NCBI GenBank assembly: GCA_041481485.1
Contig: JBGPBY010000429.1
Location: 1-6,492, forward strand
Length of the DNA stretch: 6,492 nt
Reading direction: 5' to 3'
Source: JBGPBY01 sp041481485
GTDB taxonomy: Bacteria; Acidobacteriota; Terriglobia; 20CM-2-55-15
The notes under the pieces are model-generated. The model had not been told where the DNA came from. It did no database searches and was given only the letters and a program-made list of their open reading frames with translations. A program made the translations under genes and the position numbers. The first letter of the stretch is position 1, and the number at the start of each line of letters is the position of its first letter. Of this stretch, positions 1 to 6,328 are shown in pieces.

Positions 1-1172
1 GTCGTGGTGGTCTTGCCCGCTCCCGTGTGACCGACGATGGCAACCGATTCCCCGGGATTCACATGAAACGAAACGTCGCGCAACACCCAGTCTTCGTCGT
101 TATAGGCAAACCAGACACCGCGAAATTCAATTTCGCCACGTGGCTTCTGTTCCGGACGATCAGGAAATGAACTATTCACAATGGCCGGAGGTGTATCGAG
201 TAATCTGAATATCCGTTCCGAACTCGCCATCGCCGATTGAAGAATGTTGTACTTCTCGCTCATGTCCGCGATGGGCTCGAAGAACCGCTGCGAATACAGG
301 AAAAATGCGACCAGGGTGCCCACCTGCATCGTGCCCTGCAGCACTTTACCGCCGCCGTACCAGACAATCACAGCGATGGCGGCAGCGCCTAAAAGTTCGA
401 TGACCGGATAAAACCAGGAATACGCCAACACCGATGCCATGTTCGCATCGAGGTGATCGCGATTGATCATGTCGAATTTTCCCCTGCTTTTCCTCTCGCG
501 ATTGTAGAGCTGCACTACCGCCATTCCAGTAATGTGTTCCTGAAGGAACGCGTTGATCTTCGCGATCGCGATACGAACCCTTCGATAGGAGTCGCGCGCC
601 TGCCGCCTGAAGACGTTCGTGGTGAGGGCAATCACCGGGACCAGCGCAATTGTCATCAGCCCCAGTCTCCAGTCCAGAAGCAGGATGGCGATGAGAATTC
701 CAACCAGCATGAAGATATCGCCAAATATGGAAACGATTCCCGCCGAGAACAATTCGTTGAGCGTGTCGACATCCGTCGTCACTCGAGTGATCAGCCGCCC
801 CACGGGATTGCGATCGTAGAACGACGGCGAGAGTTTCTGCAGATGCGTGAAAATCTGCATCCGCATATCGAACATGATCTTCTGGCCGGTACTCAGCAAC
901 GTGAGCGACTGCCGGTACTCCGTGACGAGTTTGACCGCCAGAATGACGGCGTATGCCAGCGCCGTGATTTCGAGACCGCGGAAGTTTCCCGCGGCAATGT
1001 AGCGGTCAATCGCAATTCGGGCGAGCCAGGGCAGGGAGATTTCGAGCACCGCGTCGAAAAGAATGAGAACCAGCGCGAAGACGACGTATTTCCGGTAGGG
1101 ACGCAAATACCGCACGAGGCGGCGCATCAACCGCGCGTCATAAGCTTTACCGAGTACGTCTTCTTCGTGCAC
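1..1172 (-). CDS. ABC exporter half-transporter, second subunit (partial, C-terminus beyond left edge)
   Basis: Reading the minus strand from a GTG at 1172-1170 gives an open frame of 390 codons that leaves the window at position 1, so only the membrane domain and the start of the nucleotide-binding domain are present. The N-terminus has the usual exporter lead-in (RLVRYLRPYRKY) followed by the first membrane helix at about residues 28-50. Further landmarks are the cytoplasmic coupling stretch (FYDRNPVGRLITRVTTDVD), the end of the membrane domain (ASSERIFRLLDTPPAI), a strand GEIEFRGVWFAY, and Walker A GHTGAGKTT at residues 381-389 with Lys387. The family is about 600 residues long, so roughly 200 residues are missing, including the Q-loop, signature, Walker B and H-loop. 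The GTG overlaps the TAG stop of the upstream ABC gene by one base (TAGTG), with the purine run GGGGGAG just before it, which suggests translational coupling. An in-frame ATG at residue 16 lacks a ribosome site. It probably pairs with the 1172-2935 product as a heterodimeric exporter. The substrate is unknown. Confidence 0.93.
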   Translation of the reverse strand, partial: MHEEDVLGKAYDARLMRRLVRYLRPYRKYVVFALVLILFDAVLEISLPWLARIAIDRYIAAGNFRGLEITALAYAVILAVKLVTEYRQSLTLLSTGQKIMFDMRMQIFTHLQKLSPSFYDRNPVGRLITRVTTDVDTLNELFSAGIVSIFGDIFMLVGILIAILLLDWRLGLMTIALVPVIALTTNVFRRQARDSYRRVRIAIAKINAFLQEHITGMAVVQLYNRERKSRGKFDMINRDHLDANMASVLAYSWFYPVIELLGAAAIAVIVWYGGGKVLQGTMQVGTLVAFFLYSQRFFEPIADMSEKYNILQSAMASSERIFRLLDTPPAIVNSSFPDRPEQKPRGEIEFRGVWFAYNDEDWVLRDVSFHVNPGESVAIVGHTGAGKTTT

Positions 1173-2935
1173 TACTCCCCCACCGTCAATTCTTCTTCCA
1201 GCAATTGACGCCGATGCAACTCCGCGTAATAACCGTCGCGTTGCAGTAATTGCTCATGCGAGCCGCGTTCCACGATCCTGCCTTTATCGAGGACAACGAT
1301 TTCATCTGCATCGCGAACCGTGGACACCCGGTGACTGATGAGTATCGAGGTTCGATTGTGCATCACATCCCGGAGCTGATTCAGAATGCGCTCTTCGGTA
1401 TATGTATCCACGCTCGATAGTGCGTCATCGAGTATCAAAACTTTCGGATCCCGAATCACCGCCCGCGAAATTGCGGTCCGCTGCTTCTGTCCACCCGACA
1501 GCGTAATTCCCCGTTCTCCCACTACCGTGTCAAACCGGTTTGGGAATTCCTCAATATCGTCGTCGATGCTTGAAATGCGTGCGGCTCTCACGACTTCCTC
1601 TTCCGTGGCGTCCTCCACGCCGAAGGCAATGTTTTCGCGAATCGTTTCGCCAAACAGGAACGTGTCCTGTGGAATAAAGCCAATGCTGCGGCGCAGCGTT
1701 TCCAGGGGAATTTTCTCCACGGGCACCCCATCGATCCACAGAGAACCGGGCGGTGCGTTACGCAGCCGCGGAATGAGTTGGACCAGTGAGGTCTTTCCGG
1801 AGCCCGTGGCGCCGACAATGGCGAGGGTTCGGCCCTGAGGAATCCTCAGTGAAATGTTCTCGAGCGCTGCATGTCCGTTATAGGAGAACGTCAGATTGCG
1901 AAATTCGATTTCACCCTTCATTTCGAAGCCGGCAACGGCGTCCGGGGCATCCGCAATATCCGGGCTCGTATCCAGAATGTAGTTCAGACGCTCCATCGAT
2001 GCGCGGCCCCGCTCCAATAGATTGACGACCCAGCCGAAAGCAATCATCGGCCATGCCAGCCTTACCAAAAAGAACAGGAACGCGACAAAATCTCCATGGC
2101 TGATCGACCCGCGGATGACTTCCCCGCCGCCGAACCACAGCACAAGAACCATGGAGATTCCGCCGGCGCACATCATCATGGGATAGAAGACGCTGGTGGC
2201 CCGATTGAGCGCGTGATTCCGCTCCATCAGGATTTCGTTCAGACGTTTGAACTCGCGAATTTCCTGTTCTTCCTGGACGAAGGCTTTGACCACCCGCACG
2301 CCAGCCATGCTTTCCTGGACGCGGGCGCTCAGGTCCGCAAGTCTGGCCTGGGACTCTTCGGTCAGGACGTGGATGCGCCTCCCGAAATAACGGACGAAAA
2401 CCGTGATCACCGGTAAGGGAAGGAATGCCAGTATCATCAACCGCCAACTGATCGTTGCCATAAACGCAGCGGCCATCATCGTGACGACCACCGTATTGGC
2501 GAGATACATCACACCAGGCCCCAACAGCATTCTGACGTTGCTGAGATCGTTGGTGGCCCGGGACATCAGGTCGCCCGTCTTGTTTTCCTGATAGAAGGAG
2601 GGCGGCAGCCTTTCCAGGTGTTCAAAAACCTCGGCTCGGAGTTCATACTCGACGTCCCGGGAAACGCCAATTATCAACCAGCGCATGCAGAAGCGAAATA
2701 GACCGGCGAGCAGCGTCAGCAGTATGATTCCAACGGCATAGCCGGCGAGCTTCTCCGAGGTCACAGACTCGTAAAGGCTGTCGACGGCCCGGCCCATCAG
2801 ATAAGGAGTTGCCAATACAAAGACCGCGGTCAAAACTATGCAGCAGAAACCGAAGATGAGGCGCCAGAGGCGTTTTCGAAGGAATGGCAGGAGGCGGCTC
2901 AATACCCTCCAATGATTAAATACAGACGCCCGCAT
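1172..2935 (-). CDS. ABC exporter half-transporter, first subunit, with degenerate Walker B (MdlA/BmrC/TM287-like)
   Basis: This is a complete 587-residue half-transporter: a six-helix exporter domain (about residues 15-310) followed by an ATPase domain (about 340-575). Visible motifs are Walker A GATGSGKTS (375-383, Lys381), Q-loop Gln423 in GFIPQD, signature LSGGQ (479-483), Walker B VLILDD (499-504) and H-loop His535 in ISHR. Residue 504, normally the catalytic Glu, is Asp (ILDDALSSVD). In heterodimeric exporters of the MdlA/MdlB, BmrC/BmrD and TM287/288 type this marks the subunit that contributes the degenerate ATP site. The adjacent, overlapping gene would supply the competent Walker B. 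It acts in the inner membrane, and its role could be drug, lipid or peptide export; the sequence does not decide. The start is uncertain. The ATG at 2935 has no ribosome site, whereas an in-frame TTG at 2902 follows GGAGG by three bases, which would give a protein 11 residues shorter. Confidence 0.95.
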   Translation of the reverse strand: MRASVFNHWRVLSRLLPFLRKRLWRLIFGFCCIVLTAVFVLATPYLMGRAVDSLYESVTSEKLAGYAVGIILLTLLAGLFRFCMRWLIIGVSRDVEYELRAEVFEHLERLPPSFYQENKTGDLMSRATNDLSNVRMLLGPGVMYLANTVVVTMMAAAFMATISWRLMILAFLPLPVITVFVRYFGRRIHVLTEESQARLADLSARVQESMAGVRVVKAFVQEEQEIREFKRLNEILMERNHALNRATSVFYPMMMCAGGISMVLVLWFGGGEVIRGSISHGDFVAFLFFLVRLAWPMIAFGWVVNLLERGRASMERLNYILDTSPDIADAPDAVAGFEMKGEIEFRNLTFSYNGHAALENISLRIPQGRTLAIVGATGSGKTSLVQLIPRLRNAPPGSLWIDGVPVEKIPLETLRRSIGFIPQDTFLFGETIRENIAFGVEDATEEEVVRAARISSIDDDIEEFPNRFDTVVGERGITLSGGQKQRTAISRAVIRDPKVLILDDALSSVDTYTEERILNQLRDVMHNRTSILISHRVSTVRDADEIVVLDKGRIVERGSHEQLLQRDGYYAELHRRQLLEEELTVGE

Positions 2936-2943
2936 CAGGCAAT

Positions 2944-2972
2944 ATTATCGTGTTTTGGGGAACGACCTTAAA
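2944..2972 (-). promoter_or_regulatory. Candidate housekeeping promoter for the ABC exporter operon
   Basis: On the minus strand GATAAT (plus coordinates 2944-2949) matches the sigma-70 -10 consensus TATAAT at five of six positions. Seventeen bases upstream lies TTTAAG (2967-2972), a weak -35 with three of six matches. Transcription would begin within a few bases of the ATG at 2935. That would leave almost no leader for that ATG and favours the downstream TTG at 2902, which has a GGAGG before it. This is read by eye; the -35 is poor. Confidence 0.35.
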
Positions 2973-2980
2973 TGGCTTTA

Positions 2981-3006
2981 AACCCGGGCGCTTGATCCTT
3001 GTCTAA
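2981..3006 (+). promoter_or_regulatory. Candidate ECF (sigma-E type) promoter of the sigma factor operon
   Basis: GTCTAA at 3001-3006 equals the -10 element of the classic RpoE promoter consensus, and an AAC core, the hallmark of ECF -35 elements, lies at 2981-2983 with 17 bases between. This fits the spacing of GGAACTT-N(15-16)-GTCTAA measured from AAC, although the flanking GG and TT of the -35 are missing. If used, transcription would start at about 3012-3014, so the ATG at 3014 would be nearly leaderless. The TTG at 3026, preceded by GGAGAG at 3016-3021, would then be the start with a proper ribosome site. ECF operons are commonly self-activated, which makes such a promoter plausible here, but the match is short. 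Confidence 0.3.
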
Positions 3007-3013
3007 CCCCAGC

Positions 3014-3607
3014 ATGGAGAGCTCATTGGCACTACCGGTACCGATGGCATCAGAGCAGACGGAAGCCGACATCAATCTCGTGGAACGGTACCTCGCCGGC
3101 GACATGACGGCATTTGACGAGCTGATGATTCGGTATGAACGTCAGATTTACCGCGTCTGTTACCGGTTCGTCAATAACCGCGATGACGCCATGGACCTGG
3201 CTCAGGAGGTCTTTATCAAGGCCTTCGAGCATCTGTCGAGTTTCAGGCGCGAATCCAGCATGAAAACATGGCTGTACCGGATTGCCATGAATCACTGCAT
3301 CAACCACGTGAAGAAGAACGCCCGCGAATTTGTGGAAATATCGGAAACGATCGGAAGCACCTCTTCGTCAATTCAGTCCGAAATGGAGGACCGGGAACAA
3401 CGAGAACATTTCCGGATACTGGTGAAACGCCTGCCTCCGAAACAGAAGGCAATTCTAGAAATGAGGATCAACGAACAGCTCAGCTATGAAGAAATCGCAT
3501 CCATGTCGGGACGGTCGATTTCAACAATCAAGGCGAGCGTGTTTTTTGCTCTGGAAAAGCTGAGAAAACTGGTAAAAGAACCAAAACAACGAACGGCAGG
3601 AAGCTGA
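3014..3607 (+). CDS. ECF-family RNA polymerase sigma factor (RpoE-like)
   Basis: This 197-residue protein has the two-domain ECF architecture. Region 2 spans about residues 30-100, with the core-polymerase-binding helix DLAQEVFIKAF (61-71) and the -10-recognition stretch SSFRRESSMKTWLYRIAMNH (75-94). A polar linker (101-128) follows. Region 4 covers about 130-188, starting LPPKQKAIL and containing the helix-turn-helix LSYEEIASMSGRSISTIKAS (156-175) that reads the -35 element. Sigma factors of this class are held inactive by a cognate anti-sigma factor, and the next gene, five bases downstream, encodes one. The start is unsettled: TTG 2999, ATG 3014, TTG 3026 (with GGAGAG six to nine bases upstream) and ATG 3044 are all in frame, and everything before about residue 18 is non-conserved. 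It is transcribed divergently from the ABC exporter operon. Confidence 0.95.
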   Translation: MESSLALPVPMASEQTEADINLVERYLAGDMTAFDELMIRYERQIYRVCYRFVNNRDDAMDLAQEVFIKAFEHLSSFRRESSMKTWLYRIAMNHCINHVKKNAREFVEISETIGSTSSSIQSEMEDREQREHFRILVKRLPPKQKAILEMRINEQLSYEEIASMSGRSISTIKASVFFALEKLRKLVKEPKQRTAGS

Positions 3608-3612
3608 GTACG

Positions 3613-4251
3613 ATGATGTGGGGACATCTCAAAGCCGCAGACTTCATCAACCTGATCGAGGGAAACGAATTGCCGGTAAAGCGGCAAGCGCATTTGCGGT
3701 CCTGCGCGCGTTGCACTGAAGCATTCGTATCTGCTCAGAATCTGCATTCGAAATTGGCAGTCTCCGCATTGAGCGACGATGAGTTGCCGGAACCAGACTG
3801 GTTCCAGTTCCGTGCCGATGTCCGCAATTTCATGCTTTCCCGCGCGGCACAACGGCAATCCAAAGGTTTCTCTCGCCCTGGCTGGACGGGCTGGACAAGT
3901 TGGCTAACCCGGCCGGCGATGTCGTGGGGTCTGGCAGTCGCATTTACCGCAGGACTGAGTGCCGGATTGCTGGTGTGGAACCATCCAGCCGTTCAGCCTG
4001 ATCAATCCTCGGCTGCAGTTGAAAATGATGCGAATGCCAATTCGAGTTCGCAGATCGCAAACCTCGATGCCGGAACTTCATCGGATGCCGCAGACGATGC
4101 TGCAGTCGAACCGGCTGCAATGAATTCGAGTTTCAGGGCATGGTCACAATTCGGCGTTTTCGAAGAAGTGTCGCAATTGAACGACAAGCAGGCCGAAAAA
4201 TTACAACGATTGCTCGAGGCAGATATTGAGCAAACTCCGGCCAGACAATGA
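3613..4251 (+). CDS. Single-pass membrane anti-sigma factor with zinc-binding (ZAS, zf-HC2-like) domain
   Basis: This 212-residue protein keeps the preceding sigma factor inactive at the inner membrane (inferred from architecture and position). The N-terminal cytoplasmic domain carries HLRSCARC, giving His27-x3-Cys31-x2-Cys34, the ZAS motif of zinc anti-sigma factors. His5 sits where ChrR-type proteins have their extra His ligand. One hydrophobic helix at about residues 102-122 (SWGLAVAFTAGLSAGLLVW) spans the membrane. The periplasmic part has a low-complexity Ala/Ser/Asp/Asn linker (about 123-170) and ends in an amphipathic segment (FEEVSQLNDKQAEKLQRLLE) that could contact the exported protein encoded next. 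AGGAAG (3598-3603) lies nine bases before the ATG. The gene begins five bases after the sigma stop, and its own stop overlaps the next start by four bases (ATGA). A second ATG at 3616 is an equally possible start. Confidence 0.88.
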   Translation: MMWGHLKAADFINLIEGNELPVKRQAHLRSCARCTEAFVSAQNLHSKLAVSALSDDELPEPDWFQFRADVRNFMLSRAAQRQSKGFSRPGWTGWTSWLTRPAMSWGLAVAFTAGLSAGLLVWNHPAVQPDQSSAAVENDANANSSSQIANLDAGTSSDAADDAAVEPAAMNSSFRAWSQFGVFEEVSQLNDKQAEKLQRLLEADIEQTPARQ

Positions 4252-4814
4252 AGAGACTTCATTCCATAATTCGGGCCGGACTCGTCATGGTCGCCTTACT
4301 GCAGCTCACCGCTGAAGCCCAGGTCCTTACGCCCAATCGGCCTGCTGCCCGCAACGGACGCGGTGCTCAGCAACAAGGCTCAAACGGGCGAGGCCCGCAG
4401 AATGCCGCGGACGACCCGAATAAACGCACCGCTCAGCAAACCAGAACCGCTAACCTCATTGAGACTACCTATCTGGTAGGGTTTCAAGCTCAGGTTGGTT
4501 TGAATGAAGATCAGTCCCTAAAAGCGGGACCGCTCCTTCAAGCGTATATTCGCCAACAGCTCAATATGGTAGACCGGAAAACCAATATGCGCATCGTCCT
4601 CGAAGCGATGGTCAATCAAGGCGCCTCTCCCGATGACATTCAGGAGCAAGTACGTCTTCTCGATCAGGTCGATGCCCAACTGCAAAACAGAGAGCGAAAG
4701 TTTTATGCGGATATCGACCCGCAACTCACCGTCATTCAACGGGCCAAATTGAGAATATTCATCTACCAGACGGCTCAGAAAATTCAAAAGCGAATTCAGG
4801 AAAGCGCGCAGTAA
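4248..4814 (+). CDS. Small exported LTXXQ/Spy-like periplasmic protein, third gene of the sigma/anti-sigma operon
   Basis: The 188-residue product has a clear signal peptide: charged MKRLHSIIR, hydrophobic core to about residue 20, and probable cleavage after AEA at 24. A disordered Gly/Asn/Gln/Arg-rich stretch follows (about 28-66), then a helical domain (about 70-185). The helical part contains LNEDQ (85-89) and the motif LTVIQ (160-164, in DPQLTVIQRAKL), which matches the LTXXQ signature of the Spy/CpxP/ZraP superfamily of periplasmic chaperones and stress sensors. Many charged residues and regular Gln/Leu spacing fit a long antiparallel helical hairpin. There is no Cys, and the only His is in the signal peptide, so a His-based metal site as in CnrX or ZraP is unlikely. 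Translation is coupled to the anti-sigma gene through an ATGA overlap without a visible ribosome site of its own. The family assignment rests on short motifs and is moderate; the exact function is unknown. Confidence 0.8.
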   Translation: MKRLHSIIRAGLVMVALLQLTAEAQVLTPNRPAARNGRGAQQQGSNGRGPQNAADDPNKRTAQQTRTANLIETTYLVGFQAQVGLNEDQSLKAGPLLQAYIRQQLNMVDRKTNMRIVLEAMVNQGASPDDIQEQVRLLDQVDAQLQNRERKFYADIDPQLTVIQRAKLRIFIYQTAQKIQKRIQESAQ

Positions 4815-4815
4815 C

Positions 4816-4833
4816 TGTAGGCGCGCTCTGTGA
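4816..4833 (+). repeat. Decayed REP half-element
   Basis: One base after the stop codon of the LTXXQ gene, the sequence matches the first 18 bases of the REP at 6329 at 16 positions (TGTAGGCGCG identical, then two mismatches). It keeps the GTAG foot typical of REP sequences but has lost the pairing 3' half of the hairpin. It resembles the GCGC variant at 6329 more than the neighbouring REPIN at 4860. Probably a remnant of an older insertion. Confidence 0.55.
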
Positions 4834-4859
4834 AACTCTGAATGAATGCGATTCCCCAA

Positions 4860-4939
4860 TGTAGGGGCGGTCTATGACCGCCCGCAATTCGGAAGAATGC
4901 AGACCTCTCTATTGCGGGCGGTCATAGACCGCCCCTACA
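4860..4939. repeat. REPIN: two perfect inverted 29-bp REP sequences
   Basis: The arms at 4860-4888 and 4911-4939 are exact reverse complements over 29 bases, separated by 22 bases. Each arm starts with the GTAG foot (TGTAG on its own strand) and contains a complete hairpin of its own: GGGCGGTC, loop TAT, GACCGCCC (eight GC-rich pairs), followed by GCAAT. A GTAG-type foot, a short hairpin and inverted pairing are the hallmarks of REPINs, non-autonomous elements moved by RAYT (REP-associated tyrosine) transposases. No RAYT gene is in the window, so movement would be in trans. The element lies between convergent genes (ends at 4814 and 4990), where its RNA hairpins could shield 3' ends or impede read-through in both directions. 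There is no T-tract, so it is not a typical intrinsic terminator. Confidence 0.85.
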
Positions 4940-4989
4940 ATCGCTCAATTTCAAATCATTCAGACCTTCTATCATTCGCTTAAGTTTCG

Positions 4990-6318
4990 CTATCCCACCA
5001 GCAATATCTGCAGATCCATCAGATTCGTTTGCGTCGGCCCCGTGACAATCAGATCGCCCGTCGCATCCAGAAACGGAAACGAGTTGTTTTGCTGCAGAAA
5101 TTCCTGAGGTTTCAATCCCAGTTCGGCAGCGCGGCGGCACGTCGCCGGATCGACAAGGCCGCCGGCCGCGTTTGTCGGTCCGTCGGTGCCATCGGATGCG
5201 ACGCTGGCAAAACAACAAGGAACAGGCAAGGCACGTGCAGACATCGCGATTGCCCAGGCCAGCGCCATTTCCTGATTTCTGCCGCCAAGGCCGTCACCAC
5301 GGACGGCCACCGTTGTCTCACCCGCAGCAAGAACACAGGCCGGCGCCTTTAACGGGTTTCCGCTCAACGCTACTTCTTTTGCGATAGCACTGAACATGCG
5401 CGCAATTTCCCGGGCTTCACCTTCCAGTTCTGTTCCGAGTATCAGCGTTTGAAATCCCAACTCCATGGCTTTTGCGTTTGCCGCGTCGACAAGAAGGCGG
5501 TTGTTCGCGATGATGAGATTGTCGACGCGCTTAAACAGCGGATCCTCCGGCTTTGGGTTTTCCGGAATACGGCAAGCCGCGCCTTCCCGGAGACGATGAA
5601 GTACGGCATGAGGCGGACTGATACCGTATTTTTCAATTGTCGCCAGCGCCTCGTCGAACGAAGTGGTATCCGGTGCCGTGGGGCCGGAGGCAATGAAATC
5701 GAGCGGATCGCCAATCACATCCGACATGATCAAGGAGACCACGCGGGCTGGAGCGGCCCAACGCGCCAGTTGCCCCCCTTTTACTGAAGAGAGGTGTTTC
5801 CGCACGCCGTTCAATTCCTGAATGGTGGCGCCGGCACGCAGCAGCATGTGGGTCACTTCCTGCTTTTCCGCGAGCGTGATTCCGTCTGCAGGCGAAGGCC
5901 ACAGCGCGGACCCACCGCCGGAAATCAGACAAATCACAATGTCGTTTGCCGAAAGACTCGAAAGCAGTTCCCGCATGTCATGGACCGCCTGAACTCCAGT
6001 CAAATCGGGAATGGGATGTCCGGCCTCGACCAGTCGAATTCGGCCGAGCGGCAGGCCATGATCGTGCTTGGTGACAACAAGGCCATCGGAAATGGCGTCG
6101 CCGAAAATTTCCTCGGTAACCTGAGCCATGCGCGCGGCGGCTTTTCCCGCACCGACAACAATGACTCGTCCATTCAGAGGAATGTCTCGGCCATTCACCG
6201 AGAGAATCCGATTCGTTACTTTTATCGCGCGGTGCAAACAGGCTGACGGGCTTGCGGCGTGAAGGGCGGCCTCCCAGATTTTGCGAGCCGATTGCCGAAG
6301 TTGAGGAACCGTTGTCAT
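4990..6318 (-). CDS. Glycerate 2-kinase, GckA/TtuD family (DUF4147 plus MOFRL domains)
   Basis: The 442-residue protein has the family's usual length and both domains. It is expected to phosphorylate D-glycerate with ATP to 2-phosphoglycerate in the cytoplasm, feeding serine-cycle, glyoxylate or tartrate-derived carbon into lower glycolysis. N-terminal domain motifs are VVGAGKAAARM (54-64, conserved Lys59), LISGGGSAL (131-139), ELNGVRKHLSSVKGGQLA (168-185) and SDVIGDPLDFIASGPT (199-214). The C-terminal MOFRL domain has GDGLGGRNQEMAL (341-353, Arg347), SDGTDGPTNAAGG (375-387) and the end motif TGPTQTNLMDL (426-436). In the end motif Gln430 stands where I would expect Gly. The ATG at 6318 fits family N-termini but has no ribosome site, and a REP hairpin begins ten bases upstream of it. 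The gene stands alone, converging on the LTXXQ gene. No glycerate-pathway partner is visible, so the source of glycerate is unknown. Confidence 0.95.
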   Translation of the reverse strand: MTTVPQLRQSARKIWEAALHAASPSACLHRAIKVTNRILSVNGRDIPLNGRVIVVGAGKAAARMAQVTEEIFGDAISDGLVVTKHDHGLPLGRIRLVEAGHPIPDLTGVQAVHDMRELLSSLSANDIVICLISGGGSALWPSPADGITLAEKQEVTHMLLRAGATIQELNGVRKHLSSVKGGQLARWAAPARVVSLIMSDVIGDPLDFIASGPTAPDTTSFDEALATIEKYGISPPHAVLHRLREGAACRIPENPKPEDPLFKRVDNLIIANNRLLVDAANAKAMELGFQTLILGTELEGEAREIARMFSAIAKEVALSGNPLKAPACVLAAGETTVAVRGDGLGGRNQEMALAWAIAMSARALPVPCCFASVASDGTDGPTNAAGGLVDPATCRRAAELGLKPQEFLQQNNSFPFLDATGDLIVTGPTQTNLMDLQILLVG

Positions 6319-6328
6319 GAGTGAGAAC

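Noticed and set aside
453..1208. 251-codon open frame on the plus strand
   Set aside because: It lies antisense to the clearly conserved ABC gene and its translation (rich in Arg, Glu, Asn, Gln, His) resembles no protein family; it is a shadow of the minus-strand gene.
1911..2447. 178-codon minus-strand frame inside the first ABC gene
   Set aside because: It is a frame-shifted reading of the same strand, rich in Arg, Gly and Pro, and the true frame carries all ABC motifs without interruption.
2957..2963. GGGGAAC as the -35 element of the sigma operon promoter
   Set aside because: It is a better GGAAC match than the AAC at 2981, but no -10 element lies at the required distance; GTCTAA is 37 bases away.
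3484..3858. 124-codon open frame on the minus strand across the sigma/anti-sigma junction
   Set aside because: Both plus-strand genes have clear family motifs here; the antisense frame has none.
4248..4814. CnrX/ZraP-type heavy-metal sensor
   Set aside because: The mature protein has no His or Cys; only the general LTXXQ-like helical features remain.
4860..4939. CRISPR repeats or a simple intrinsic terminator
   Set aside because: There are only two copies in inverted rather than direct orientation, with hairpins inside each arm and no T-tract; a REPIN explains all features.
4838..4963. Outer inverted octamer CTGAATGA (4838-4845) and TCATTCAG (4956-4963) around the REPIN
   Set aside because: Eight bases at this distance, asymmetrically placed, could arise by chance; not enough to claim target-site or element ends.
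5794..6246. 150-codon open frame on the plus strand
   Set aside because: Antisense to the glycerate kinase, with no recognisable domain or ribosome site.
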